Part shown: one piece after another, positions 26,656 through 36,216 of the stretch
Numbering within the stretch: position 1 is the first letter of the stretch
Layout: each line of letters starts with the position of its first letter
Origin: Kosakonia radicincitans DSM 16656
GTDB taxonomy: Bacteria; Pseudomonadota; Gammaproteobacteria; Enterobacterales; Enterobacteriaceae
Direction: 5' to 3'
Length of the DNA stretch: 64,000 nt
Assembly (NCBI RefSeq): GCF_000280495.2
Contig: NZ_CP018016.1
Span: 930,001-994,000, forward strand
Made by a program: the position numbers and the translations under genes
Notes under the pieces: generated by a model
The model's input: the letters and a program-made list of their open reading frames with translations, nothing else
Told to the model about the DNA's origin: nothing
Databases searched by the model: none

Positions 26656-28902
26656 ATGCTCACCCGACTGCGAGAAATAGTTGAGAAAGTTGCCAGCGCG
26701 CCGCGTCTTAACGAAGCGCTGGAGATACTGGTTACCGACGTGTGTCTGGCGATGGAAACCGAAGTATGCTCGGTCTATCTTGCAGATCACGACAGGCGCT
26801 GTTTTTATCTGATGGCGACGCGCGGCTTAAAAAAGCCGCGTGGCCGCACTGTCACGCTCGCATTCGATCAGGGGATCGTGGGCCTGGTTGGCCGACTGGC
26901 GGAGCCTATCAACCTTGCCGATGCGCAGAAACATCCCAGCTTTAAATATATTCCTGCGGTAAAAGAGGAGCGTTTTCGCGCGTTTCTCGGCGTACCAATT
27001 ATCCAGCGTCGTCAGTTGCTTGGCGTACTGGTTGTGCAGCAGCGTGAGCTGCGCCAGTACAATGAAAGCGAAGAGTCCTTTCTGGTCACACTGGCTACCC
27101 AGGTCGCCGGGATCCTTTCCCAGTCACAATTAAATGCCTTGTTTGGTCAGTATCGGCAGACTCGTATTCGCGCGCTGCCTGCTTCGCCGGGGGTTGCCAT
27201 TGCCGAAGGTTGGATGGATCAAACCCTGCCGTTGATGGAGCAGGTTTATCCGGCATCGACGCTGGATACCTCGCTTGAGCGTGAAAGGCTGACCAGCGCG
27301 CTGGAAGAGGCTGCCAACGAATTCCGCCGTTACAGCAAGCGTTTTTCCGCCGGTGCGCAAAAAGAGACGGCGGCGATTTTCGATCTCTATTCCCACCTGC
27401 TCTCCGATGCGCGTTTGCGCCGTGAGCTGTTCGAAGAAGTGGACAGAGGCGTGGTGGCCGAATGGGCGGTGAAAACGGTGATTGAAAGTTTCGCCGAACA
27501 GTTTGCCGCGCTCAGCGATGGTTATCTGAAAGAACGGGCCGGCGATCTCCGGACCCTCGGCCAGCGTCTGCTGTTCCACCTTGATGACAATATTCAGGGG
27601 CCGAATACCTGGCCGGAGCGCTTTGTGCTGGTCGCCGATGAGCTTTCGGCGACAACGCTGGCAGAGTTGCCGCACGATCGGCTGGTGGGCGTAGTGGTGC
27701 GCGACGGTGCCGCCAACTCTCATGCCGCGATCATGGTGCGCGCGCTTGGCATTCCGACGGTGATGGGGGCGGATATCCAGCCTTCTGCGCTGCATCGCCG
27801 TACGCTGATTGTCGATGGTTACCGCGGCGAATTGCTGGTGGATCCGGAACCGGTTCTGCTACAGGAATACCAGCGTCTCATCACTGAGGAAAATGAGCTC
27901 AGCCGTCTCGCCGAAGATGATGTCAATCTGGCGGCGCAGCTTAAAAGCGGCGAGCGGGTGAAAGTGATGCTGAATGCTGGCTTAAGCCCGGAGCATGAAG
28001 AGAAACTCGGCAGCCGCATCGACGGTATCGGGCTGTACCGCACTGAAATTCCCTTTATGCTGCAAAGCGGCTTTCCGTCGGAAGAGGAGCAGGTGGCGCA
28101 ATATCAGGGCATGCTGCAAATGTTCAACGACAAGCCGGTAACGCTGCGTACGCTGGATATTGGCGCCGATAAACAACTGCCCTATATGCCCATCAGCGAG
28201 GAAAATCCCTGTCTTGGCTGGCGAGGCATTCGTATTACGCTCGATCAGCCGGAAATTTTCCTCGTGCAGGTGCGCGCCATGCTGCGCGCTAATGCGGCGA
28301 CCGGCAACCTCAGTATTCTGCTGCCGATGATCACCAGCATTGACGAGGTGGATGAGGCAAAACGGCTCATTGAACGCGCCGGACGTGAAGTCGAAGAGAT
28401 GATCGGCTACGCCATTCCACGCCCGCGTATTGGCGTGATGCTGGAAGTGCCCTCAATGGTGTTTATGTTGTCGCATCTGGCAAGCCGCGTTGATTTTATC
28501 TCCATCGGCACTAACGATCTGACACAGTATATTCTGGCGGTGGATCGCAACAATACCCGCGTAGCGACAATGTATGACAGTCTGCATCCGGCCGTGCTGC
28601 GTGCGCTGTCGATGGTGGCTACTGAGGCGGAACGGTTAGGCATCGACCTTTGCCTGTGCGGTGAAATGGCCGGGGATCCGATGTGTGTCGCCGTGCTGAT
28701 AGGCCTTGGTTATCGCCATTTGTCGATGAATGGGCGTTCGGTCGCGCGCATCAAATATTTGCTGCGGCGTATTGATGCTGAAGAGGCGCAGGTGCTGGCA
28801 AATCGCACGCTTGAGGCGCAATTAACTGCCGAAGTTCGCCATCAGATTGCCGCTTTTATGGAGCGGCGCGGGTTGGGCGGCCTGATCCGCGGCGGGATTT
28901 AA
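26656..28902 (+). CDS. ptsP: Phosphoenolpyruvate-protein phosphotransferase of the nitrogen PTS (EI-Ntr)
   Basis: Starts the NPr-EIIA(Ntr) phosphorelay with PEP. 748 residues, as in E. coli. Domains: GAF (about 1-160), the HPr-binding and phosphohistidine domain with the active His in GAANSHAAIMVRALGIP (near 356), and the PEP-binding TIM barrel with GIGLYRTEIPFM, SIGTNDLTQYILAVDRN and LCGEMAGDP. Same strand as rppH and probably cotranscribed. Confidence 0.97.
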   Translation: MLTRLREIVEKVASAPRLNEALEILVTDVCLAMETEVCSVYLADHDRRCFYLMATRGLKKPRGRTVTLAFDQGIVGLVGRLAEPINLADAQKHPSFKYIPAVKEERFRAFLGVPIIQRRQLLGVLVVQQRELRQYNESEESFLVTLATQVAGILSQSQLNALFGQYRQTRIRALPASPGVAIAEGWMDQTLPLMEQVYPASTLDTSLERERLTSALEEAANEFRRYSKRFSAGAQKETAAIFDLYSHLLSDARLRRELFEEVDRGVVAEWAVKTVIESFAEQFAALSDGYLKERAGDLRTLGQRLLFHLDDNIQGPNTWPERFVLVADELSATTLAELPHDRLVGVVVRDGAANSHAAIMVRALGIPTVMGADIQPSALHRRTLIVDGYRGELLVDPEPVLLQEYQRLITEENELSRLAEDDVNLAAQLKSGERVKVMLNAGLSPEHEEKLGSRIDGIGLYRTEIPFMLQSGFPSEEEQVAQYQGMLQMFNDKPVTLRTLDIGADKQLPYMPISEENPCLGWRGIRITLDQPEIFLVQVRAMLRANAATGNLSILLPMITSIDEVDEAKRLIERAGREVEEMIGYAIPRPRIGVMLEVPSMVFMLSHLASRVDFISIGTNDLTQYILAVDRNNTRVATMYDSLHPAVLRALSMVATEAERLGIDLCLCGEMAGDPMCVAVLIGLGYRHLSMNGRSVARIKYLLRRIDAEEAQVLANRTLEAQLTAEVRHQIAAFMERRGLGGLIRGGI

Positions 28903-29088
28903 GCGTCTGCTTGTTCAGAGGTAAAATAAGCGCGTGGCTGTTTGACTATACATATCTTTTACAACTTCGGCGCAACTCATGCATCCCCCTTATGCTATGA
29001 TTCGCCCCTTTGGAGCGGCCGCCGGTTGCGACCGCATATGTAAACCGCTGTCCACTTTCGGCGGAAGAACAACAAGTTGTGGTGACAG

Positions 29089-29964
29089 ATGAACAGTGGC
29101 TATCTGCGTTTTCCCGATTTTGATCCGGTGATTTTTTCCATTGGACCCGTCTCCCTGCACTGGTACGGGTTGATGTACCTCGTAGGGTTCGTTTTTGCAA
29201 TGTGGCTGGCTACGCGTCGGGCGAACCGTCCGGGCAGCGGCTGGACGAAAAACGAAGTGGAAAATCTGCTCTATGCAGGTTTCCTGGGGGTATTTCTGGG
29301 GGGCCGCCTCGGCTACGTGTTGTTCTACAATTTCCCTCTATTCCTTGCCGATCCGCTCTATCTGTTCCGCGTGTGGGATGGCGGTATGTCCTTCCACGGC
29401 GGCCTGATTGGCGTTATCGTCGTGATGGTGATTTTCGCGCGTCGTACTAAACGCAGCTTCTTCCAGGTCTCTGATTTTATTGCGCCGCTGATCCCATTTG
29501 GTCTGGGGGCCGGACGTCTGGGCAACTTTATCAATGGTGAATTATGGGGCCGCGTTGATCCCTCATTCCCTTTTACTATGTTGTTCCCCGGCTCGCGTGC
29601 GGAAGATGTCGCGTTGCTGCCAGCGCATCCGGAATGGCAGTCGATTTTTGATACATACGGCGTGCTGCCACGTCATATGTCACAGCTCTATGAGCTGGCG
29701 CTGGAAGGCGTTGTCCTGTTTATCATCCTTAACCTGTTTATCCGTAAACCACGCCCGACCGGCGCGGTCTCCGGCTTGTTCCTGATTGGCTACGGTGCGT
29801 TCCGTATCATTGTTGAATTTTTCCGCCAGCCCGATGCGCAGTTTACCGGCGAATGGGTGCAGTACATCAGCATGGGGCAGATCCTCTCCATTCCAATGAT
29901 TGTCGCAGGCGCTATTATGATGATCTGGGCGTACCGCCATCGTTCGCCGCAACACGTTTCCTGA
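29089..29964 (+). CDS. lgt: Prolipoprotein diacylglyceryl transferase
   Basis: Inner-membrane enzyme that attaches diacylglycerol to the lipobox cysteine, first step of lipoprotein maturation (needed for YgdR, YgdI and MltA in this window). 291 residues, equal to E. coli. Seen: seven membrane segments, [20 protein letters not shown] (with the essential His) and the signature [14 protein letters not shown]. The 186-base gap before it has TTGACT and TATGAT-like elements that may form its promoter. thyA starts 6 bases after its stop. Confidence 0.97.
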   Translation: MNSGYLRFPDFDPVIFSIGPVSLHWYGLMYLVGFVFAMWLATRRANRPGSGWTKNEVENLLYAGFLGVFLGGRLGYVLFYNFPLFLADPLYLFRVWDGGMSFHGGLIGVIVVMVIFARRTKRSFFQVSDFIAPLIPFGLGAGRLGNFINGELWGRVDPSFPFTMLFPGSRAEDVALLPAHPEWQSIFDTYGVLPRHMSQLYELALEGVVLFIILNLFIRKPRPTGAVSGLFLIGYGAFRIIVEFFRQPDAQFTGEWVQYISMGQILSIPMIVAGAIMMIWAYRHRSPQHVS

Positions 29965-29970
29965 GGAACC

Positions 29971-30765
29971 ATGAAACAGTATTTAGAATTGATGCAAAAG
30001 GTGCTGACCGAAGGCACCCCGAAAAATGACCGCACCGGGACAGGCACGCTGTCTATTTTTGGCCATCAGATGCGTTTTAATCTGCAGGACGGTTTCCCGC
30101 TGGTGACCACCAAGCGCTGCCATTTGCGTTCAATTATCCATGAACTGCTGTGGTTCCTGCAGGGCGATACCAATATCGCTTATCTGCGCGAAAACAACGT
30201 CACCATCTGGGATGAATGGGCCAACGAGCGGGGTGATCTCGGACCGGTATACGGTAAACAGTGGCGCGCATGGCCAACACCGGATGGCCGCCATATCGAT
30301 CAGATTTCAACGGTTATCAACCAGTTGAAAAACGATCCGGACTCTCGCCGTATTATCGTTTCTGCCTGGAACGTCGGCGAACTGGACAAAATGGCGCTGG
30401 CGCCTTGCCATGCGTTCTTCCAGTTCTATGTAGCGGACGGCAAGCTCTCCTGCCAGCTCTATCAGCGTTCCTGTGATGTGTTCCTTGGGCTGCCGTTCAA
30501 TATCGCCAGCTATGCATTGCTGGTACATATGATGGCGCAGCAGTGCGATTTGGAGCCGGGTGATTTTGTCTGGACGGGGGGCGATACGCACCTCTACAGC
30601 AACCACCTTGAGCAGACGCATCTGCAACTCAGCCGCGAACCCCGCGCGCTGCCGAAACTGGTGATCAAACGTAAGCCAGAGTCGCTGTTTGATTACCGCT
30701 TCGAAGATTTCGACATTGAAGGTTACGATCCGCACCCGGCAATTAAAGCGCCGGTCGCTGTCTGA
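29971..30765 (+). CDS. thyA: Thymidylate synthase
   Basis: Methylates dUMP to dTMP with methylene-THF. 264 residues as in E. coli. The nucleophile Cys146 lies in [27 protein letters not shown] binds the dUMP phosphate and [12 protein letters not shown] binds nucleotide. The C terminus IKAPVAV is the conserved closing tail. Coupled to lgt (6-base gap) and ended by a clear terminator. Confidence 0.98.
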   Translation: MKQYLELMQKVLTEGTPKNDRTGTGTLSIFGHQMRFNLQDGFPLVTTKRCHLRSIIHELLWFLQGDTNIAYLRENNVTIWDEWANERGDLGPVYGKQWRAWPTPDGRHIDQISTVINQLKNDPDSRRIIVSAWNVGELDKMALAPCHAFFQFYVADGKLSCQLYQRSCDVFLGLPFNIASYALLVHMMAQQCDLEPGDFVWTGGDTHLYSNHLEQTHLQLSREPRALPKLVIKRKPESLFDYRFEDFDIEGYDPHPAIKAPVAV

Positions 30766-30783
30766 CCAGGCTGAACATTACAC

Positions 30784-30812
30784 AACCGGTGCAGTAATGC
30801 GCCGGTTTTTTT
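30784..30812 (+). terminator. Terminator after thyA
   Basis: AACCGGTGCA-GTAA-TGCGCCGGTT hairpin (one G-T pair) followed by eight T, 20 bases after the stop. Confidence 0.9.
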
Positions 30813-30949
30813 TCATCAAAAAACGGTTTTTCGGCGTTGCTCGCAACCGCTGTGCAAGCCACTGCAAATGCATTTTTTTCTCTCGTAACACCTCGTAATT
30901 TTCCCTTTTCTGCCTCGACCTGAACATCCACCGCTTGCACACTGCCGCC

Positions 30950-31411
30950 ATGAAAAACGAAGCGGGTTTTACCCTTATTGAAACGCTTATTGCCGTTGCG
31001 CTGATCGCGATCCTGAGCGGTATGGGGCTCTCGGGCTGGCAGCACTGGCAGGCGCAGCAGCGGTTATGGCAGACCGCGCTACAAGTTCGCCACTTTCTGG
31101 AACGGTTACGCGAGGAGGCGAACTGGCATAATCAGGCGCAACGGGTTTATTCGGCACGGGGGAGCGAAGGCTGGTGCCTGCTCAATATGCCCTCTGCGGG
31201 ATGCGCCACGCCAGGCCCGCTCGCCGTTATGCCCGCCTGGCCTGAGGTGACGCTCCTGGATGTGACGCCGTCGCTCGGCTTCTTTGGTTTGCGCAACACC
31301 GCATGGCCCGGGCATATTCGCGTTCGCAGCAGTGCCGGAGAGTGGCGGATCGTGGTTTCAGCCTGGGGGCGCATCAGAATGTGTCAGAACGCGAAGGACG
31401 ATCAATGTTGA
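30950..31411 (+). CDS. ppdA: Minor pseudopilin-like protein PpdA
   Basis: 153-residue type IV pilin/T2SS-like protein (E. coli PpdA 156). Start at MKNEAGFTLIETL, where the prepilin peptidase would cut between Gly6 and Phe7 and methylate Phe; the Glu at +5 is present. One N-terminal hydrophobic helix, then a polar domain ending in WGRIRMCQN. First of four overlapping genes ppdA-ppdB-ygdB-ppdC between thyA and recC, as in K-12. Their pilus role in enterics is not firmly shown. Confidence 0.9.
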   Translation: MKNEAGFTLIETLIAVALIAILSGMGLSGWQHWQAQQRLWQTALQVRHFLERLREEANWHNQAQRVYSARGSEGWCLLNMPSAGCATPGPLAVMPAWPEVTLLDVTPSLGFFGLRNTAWPGHIRVRSSAGEWRIVVSAWGRIRMCQNAKDDQC

Positions 31412-31968
31412 ACAGTCAACGGGGTTTTTCATTGCTAGAAACCGTACTGGCAATGGCTATCGGCAGCATATTACTGCTGGCTTCTGCCCGCTTTTTACCG
31501 GCACTGCAAGCCGCCGTTTTGCAACATACTCGTATCCAGACGCTGGAGGACGATCTCTGGCAACGACTCTGGGCGGTAGCAAAACAGTTACAGCGGGCGG
31601 GCTACTGCAACGGCAGTTGCACTGGCCAGCCGCTGGTTATCAGCAGTAGCGGAGAGTGCGTGATAATGCAGTGGGATGCCAACAGCAACGGACGCTGGGA
31701 ATCTTCTGCGAGCAGCGAACCGGAGCAAACGGGGTTTCGTCTGCAAAATGGTGCGCTGGAGACATTGCGTGGCGCAACGTCCTGTACCGGACGGGGCTGG
31801 GAAAAAACGACCGATCCTGCCCAGATGTCTGTCTCGCGTTTTAACGTGACCAGGCGCGAGACGACAGGATATGCCCCACAGCTTAGTGTCGCGCTCACCG
31901 CCTCTCTTCCCGGTGATGCAGGAACGACGGCGAACGCTGTGATGGACGTCATCGGATATAACTTATGA
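31405..31968 (+). CDS. ppdB: Minor pseudopilin-like protein PpdB
   Basis: 187 residues, equal to E. coli PpdB. ATG overlaps the end of ppdA by 7 bases. The N terminus MLNSQRGFSLLETVLAMAIGS is a class-III prepilin signal (cleavage Gly-Phe, Glu at +5), followed by one hydrophobic helix and a secreted domain with two cysteine pairs (YCNGSC, GECV, TSCTG). Related to PilW/GspJ-type minor pilins. Confidence 0.9.
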   Translation: MLNSQRGFSLLETVLAMAIGSILLLASARFLPALQAAVLQHTRIQTLEDDLWQRLWAVAKQLQRAGYCNGSCTGQPLVISSSGECVIMQWDANSNGRWESSASSEPEQTGFRLQNGALETLRGATSCTGRGWEKTTDPAQMSVSRFNVTRRETTGYAPQLSVALTASLPGDAGTTANAVMDVIGYNL

Positions 31969-32372
31969 ATCGTCAACGGGGAATGTCATCGCTGGCACTG
32001 GTATTGCTGCTACTGGTGCTCGGAAGCCTGATGCTGAATGGCCTGAATCAGCAACTTTCCAGCCATTTGTGGCGCGTAAATCGTGAGATTCACGGATTAC
32101 GCAATATTGCTGAAATCCACTCGGCGATGGCGTGGGCGCAACATCAGGTATGGCCATCGCAACCCTTGTTACAGTGTCGGCAACCTTCTGGCGCGGGTTG
32201 GCGCAGTTGTCTGCGCATTTTCAGCGATGGTTCCGCGTTGCTGATCGTTGCGAACGAAGAGGATGTACTGTGGCATCTGGGGGCAGTAAGCGGTGGTAAT
32301 ATCCGCTTTTTGCCGCATGGCTGGAGTGATTTTTGTCCGCTAAACGAGGTGGCGCTATGTCTGCTTCCCTGA
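31965..32372 (+). CDS. ygdB: Pseudopilin-cluster protein YgdB
   Basis: 135 residues (DUF2509). Start ATG overlaps ppdB by 4 bases. MNRQRGMSSLALVLLLLVLGSL has a prepilin-like RG cleavage site but lacks the Glu at +5, reminiscent of GspK/PilX-type minor pilins. Polar remainder with several cysteines. Function not established. Confidence 0.87.
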   Translation: MNRQRGMSSLALVLLLLVLGSLMLNGLNQQLSSHLWRVNREIHGLRNIAEIHSAMAWAQHQVWPSQPLLQCRQPSGAGWRSCLRIFSDGSALLIVANEEDVLWHLGAVSGGNIRFLPHGWSDFCPLNEVALCLLP

Positions 32373-32680
32373 ACAAGCAACGGGGTTTCAGCCTGACGGA
32401 GGTATTGCTGGCGATGCTGCTGATGGTGATGGTGGTTACCGCACTGGGCGGTTATCATCGGGCACTGGCATCAGGGTTCTGGTCTGCCAGCCAGTGGCGG
32501 CAGTTGTGGCGATATGCATGGCAACAGGCGCAACCCGACGCACCGCCTTTGCCGCCTGGCTGGCAGGTAAACCGGGGGCAGACAACGGCAGAGGGATGTG
32601 TCAGCATCAACGTCACCGTCACCTCACCAGTGGGCAGGCAGGGGCAGATGACGCGATTATTTTGTCCGAACCGTCAGTAG
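32357..32680 (+). CDS. ppdC: Minor pseudopilin-like protein PpdC
   Basis: 107 residues as in E. coli, ATG overlapping ygdB by 16 bases. SLNKQRGFSLTEVLLAMLLMVMVV is a class-III prepilin signal (Gly-Phe, Glu at +5). Short C-terminal domain with two cysteines. PilV/GspI-like. Last gene of the cluster; recC begins 12 bases later. Confidence 0.9.
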   Translation: MSASLNKQRGFSLTEVLLAMLLMVMVVTALGGYHRALASGFWSASQWRQLWRYAWQQAQPDAPPLPPGWQVNRGQTTAEGCVSINVTVTSPVGRQGQMTRLFCPNRQ

Positions 32681-32692
32681 TCAGGAGCGCTT

Positions 32693-35600
32693 ATGTTAAG
32701 GGTTTACCACTCCAATCGCCTGGATGTGCTGGAAGCATTGATGGAGTTTATCGTTGAGCGAGACAGACTCGACGATCCCTTTGAACCGGAAGTGGTTCTG
32801 GTGCAAAGCACCGGCATGGCGCAATGGCTTCAGATGACGCTGGCGCAAAAGTTTGGCATCGCCGCCAATATCACCTTTCCGCTCCCGGCTAGTTTCATCT
32901 GGGACATGTTTGTCAGCGTGCTCTATGACATTCCCAAAGAGAGCGCTTTTAGCAAGCAGAGCATGGGCTGGAAGCTCATGTCGCTGTTGCCGGACATGCT
33001 GGAGCGCGAAGAGTTCGCCATGTTGCGTCACTACCTGAATGACGATGACGACAAGCGCAAACTGTTTCAGCTTTCGTCGCGGGTGGCGGATCTTTACGAC
33101 CAGTACCTTGTCTACCGTCCGGAATGGCTGACACGCTGGGAAGCGGGCGAAACCGTTGATGGGTTGGGCGAGGCGCAACAGTGGCAGGCTCCGCTCTGGC
33201 GTGCTCTGGTGGAACATACCGCTGCGCTTGGTCAGCCTCACTGGCACCGCGCCAACCTCTATCAACGTTTTATCAACACACTCGAATCGGCACAGACGCC
33301 GCCCGCAGGTCTGCCGTCCCGCGTCTTCATCTGCGGTATTTCTGCTCTGCCGCCAGTCTATTTACAGGCTCTGCAGGCGCTGGGTAAGCACATTGATGTT
33401 CATCTGCTGTTTACCAATCCCTGTCGTTACTACTGGGGAGATATCAAAGATCCCGCATTTCTGGCAAGGCTGGTTACCCGCCAGCGTCGCCATCACCGGG
33501 AAGATCGTCTGTTTCCGCTGTTTCGCGATACGCAAAACGCAGGTGGTCTGTTTAATGACGACGGTGAACAGGATGTAGGAAACCCGTTGTTGGCCTCGTG
33601 GGGAAAGCTGGGGCGCGATAACATTTTTCTGCTGGCAGGCATGGATCGTTACGAGGAACTGGATGCTTTTGTTGATATCACGCCCGGTTCCCTGCTGCAA
33701 AACCTGAAGTACGACATCCTTGAGTTGCAAAACAGCGCCGTGGCTGGCGTGACTGCGGAAGAGTTTGCCCACAGCGACAAAAAGCGAACGCTATCACTCG
33801 ACGATCGCAGCGTGACGGTACATGTCTGCCATAGCCCGCAGCGTGAAGTGGAGATCCTGCACGATCGTTTACTGGCGATGCTGGAAGCCGATCCGGAACT
33901 GACGCCGCGCGATATTGTGGTGATGGTGGCGGATATCGACAGTTATAGCCCCTACATCCAGGCCGTTTTCGGCAGTGCCAGCGGCGAGCGCTATCTTCCC
34001 TATGCTATTTCCGACCGCCGCGCCCGGCAGGCGCATCCGGCGCTGCAGGCTTTTATTAGCCTGCTATCGCTGCCGGACAGCCGCTTTGTTTCTGAAGATG
34101 TGCTGGCGCTGCTGGATGTTCCGGTGCTGGCTGCGCGTTTTAACATCGATGAAGAGGGGCTGCGTTACCTGCGGTTGTGGGTTAATGAGTCCGGTATTCG
34201 CTGGGGGATGGATGATGACAACATGCGCGAGCTTGAGTTGCCGCCGACCGGGCAGCACACCTGGCAGTTTGGCCTCACGCGTATGCTCATCGGTTATGCT
34301 ATGGAGAGCCGCCACGGCGAATGGCAATCCGTTCTGCCCTACGATGAATCAAGTGGGCTGATTGCTGAACTGGTGGGGCATCTGGCAACGCTGCTGATGC
34401 AATTGAATATCTGGCGTCGCGGGCTTTCTGAAGCGCGTCCGCTGGAGGAGTGGCTTCCGGTTTGCCGTGATATGCTCAACGACTTTTTCCTGCCCGATCA
34501 GGATACCGAAGCGGCGCTGGCGCTGATCGAGCAGGAGTGGCAGGCGATCATCACTCAGGGTGTTGGCGCGAAGTATGGCGAATCGATCCCGCTTTCTTTA
34601 CTCCGCGATGAGCTGGCCCAGCGCCTGGATCAGGAGCGTATCAGCCAGCGTTTTCTCGCCGGTCCGGTCAATATCTGTACCCTGATGCCGATGCGTTCCA
34701 TTCCCTTTAAAGTTGTTTGTCTGTTAGGCATGAATGACGGCGTTTACCCGCGCACGCTCCCGCCGCTGGGGTTTGATTTGATGAGCCAGAAGCCGCAGCG
34801 CGGCGATCGCAGCCGCCGCGACGACGACCGTTATCTCTTCCTGGAAGCGCTGATTTCGGCGCAGCAGCAGCTCTACATCAGCTATATCGGCCGTTCTATC
34901 CAGGATAACAAAGAGCGTTTCCCTTCCGTGTTGGTGCAGGAACTGGTCGATTACATTGGCCAAAGCCACTGCCTGGTGGGGGATGAAGCGCTGAACTGCG
35001 ATGACAGCGAGCGTCGGGTGAAAGCGCATATCACGCATTTACATACCCGTATGCCGTTCGATCCGGCGAACTTTACTGCTGACGAGTGGCAGAGTTATGC
35101 CCGTGAATGGCTGCCTGCGGCGAGTTCGCAGGGTGAAGCGCATTCACCGTTTATCCAGACGCTGGAAAGTCAGCCGCTGGAAACGCTCTCCTTCGATCAG
35201 CTTCAGCGCTTCTGGGCGCATCCGGTAAGGGCTTTTTTCCAGATGCGTTTACGGGTCAACTTCCGTCCGGAAGAGAGTGAGATCCCTGATGCCGAGCCGT
35301 TTATCCTTGATGGTTTAGACCGGTACCAGTTGAATCTTGAACTGCTCAACACATTAGTGGAGCAGCAGGACGAAGATAAATTATTCCGCCGTTATCGCGC
35401 TGCGGGCCTGCTGCCTTATGGCGCTTTTGGCGAAATTATCTGGGAAACACAGTGCCAGGAGATGCAGGAACTTGCTGGTCGCGTCATCGAGCATCGTCAA
35501 CCTGCCGTAAGCCAGGAGATCGATCTTCACTGTGCAGGCGTTCATTTGACGGGCTGGTTGTCACGTGTGCAGCCGGATGGCCTGCTACGCTGGCGACCCT

Positions 35601-36064
35601 CTTTATTGAGCGTTTCTCAGGGGCTGCAACTTTGGCTTGAGCATCTTGTCTACTGTGCCAGCGGTGGTACCGGCGAAAGCCGGTTGTTTGTGCGTAAAGA
35701 AGGTGAGTGGCGATTCCCGCCGCTGAAACCAGAGCAGGCGATGGACTCTCTGGCACTGATGATCGACGGTTACCGGGAAGGGATGACGAAACCGCTGCTA
35801 CTGGTGCCGGAAAGCGGCGGCGCGTGGATAAAAGCCTGTTATGACGCCGCAAATGATGCCATGTTAATGGACGAGGAAACGCTACAGAAAGCGCAAAGCA
35901 AATTTCTGCAAGCCTGGGAGGGCAATATGATGGTTCGCGGTGAAGGCGAAGATATATGGTATCAGCGGTTGTGGCGTACCCTTGAGCCAGAGTGTTACGC
36001 TGAAATCACCGAACAGGCGCGCCGTTTCCTGTTACCGCTTTATCGACATAATCAGTCCGACTGA
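32693..36064 (+). CDS. recC: Exonuclease V (RecBCD) subunit RecC
   Basis: Chi-recognition and scaffold subunit of RecBCD; a dead helicase fold that threads both strands. 1123 residues (E. coli 1122), collinear with it from MLRVYHSNRLDVLEALMEFIV. Segments that line the Chi-reading channel, such as RRARQAHPALQAFISLL and LGMNDGVYPRTLPPLGFDLM, are conserved, so Chi recognition of the E. coli type is likely; that is inference. ptrA lies between recC and recB, as in E. coli. Confidence 0.97.
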   Translation: MLRVYHSNRLDVLEALMEFIVERDRLDDPFEPEVVLVQSTGMAQWLQMTLAQKFGIAANITFPLPASFIWDMFVSVLYDIPKESAFSKQSMGWKLMSLLPDMLEREEFAMLRHYLNDDDDKRKLFQLSSRVADLYDQYLVYRPEWLTRWEAGETVDGLGEAQQWQAPLWRALVEHTAALGQPHWHRANLYQRFINTLESAQTPPAGLPSRVFICGISALPPVYLQALQALGKHIDVHLLFTNPCRYYWGDIKDPAFLARLVTRQRRHHREDRLFPLFRDTQNAGGLFNDDGEQDVGNPLLASWGKLGRDNIFLLAGMDRYEELDAFVDITPGSLLQNLKYDILELQNSAVAGVTAEEFAHSDKKRTLSLDDRSVTVHVCHSPQREVEILHDRLLAMLEADPELTPRDIVVMVADIDSYSPYIQAVFGSASGERYLPYAISDRRARQAHPALQAFISLLSLPDSRFVSEDVLALLDVPVLAARFNIDEEGLRYLRLWVNESGIRWGMDDDNMRELELPPTGQHTWQFGLTRMLIGYAMESRHGEWQSVLPYDESSGLIAELVGHLATLLMQLNIWRRGLSEARPLEEWLPVCRDMLNDFFLPDQDTEAALALIEQEWQAIITQGVGAKYGESIPLSLLRDELAQRLDQERISQRFLAGPVNICTLMPMRSIPFKVVCLLGMNDGVYPRTLPPLGFDLMSQKPQRGDRSRRDDDRYLFLEALISAQQQLYISYIGRSIQDNKERFPSVLVQELVDYIGQSHCLVGDEALNCDDSERRVKAHITHLHTRMPFDPANFTADEWQSYAREWLPAASSQGEAHSPFIQTLESQPLETLSFDQLQRFWAHPVRAFFQMRLRVNFRPEESEIPDAEPFILDGLDRYQLNLELLNTLVEQQDEDKLFRRYRAAGLLPYGAFGEIIWETQCQEMQELAGRVIEHRQPAVSQEIDLHCAGVHLTGWLSRVQPDGLLRWRPSLLSVSQGLQLWLEHLVYCASGGTGESRLFVRKEGEWRFPPLKPEQAMDSLALMIDGYREGMTKPLLLVPESGGAWIKACYDAANDAMLMDEETLQKAQSKFLQAWEGNMMVRGEGEDIWYQRLWRTLEPECYAEITEQARRFLLPLYRHNQSD

Positions 36065-36216
36065 TTGTATAAAAATTGCGCAAGCCGTAAGCATCCATTA
36101 TTATGCGCGACGGTCACGGACTGATATAACAAGAGTGCTGGCAAAGCCAGTGCGAGTATATCTGGCAGTTCCACAGTTACTGGAGCCGCCAGAAACGTTA
36201 ATGATGAGGTTCGTGA

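Noticed and set aside
36065..36216. Possible small RNA or gene between recC and ptrA
   Set aside because: Only a short GCTGGCAAAGCCAG hairpin is present, without a T run or promoter that could be supported.
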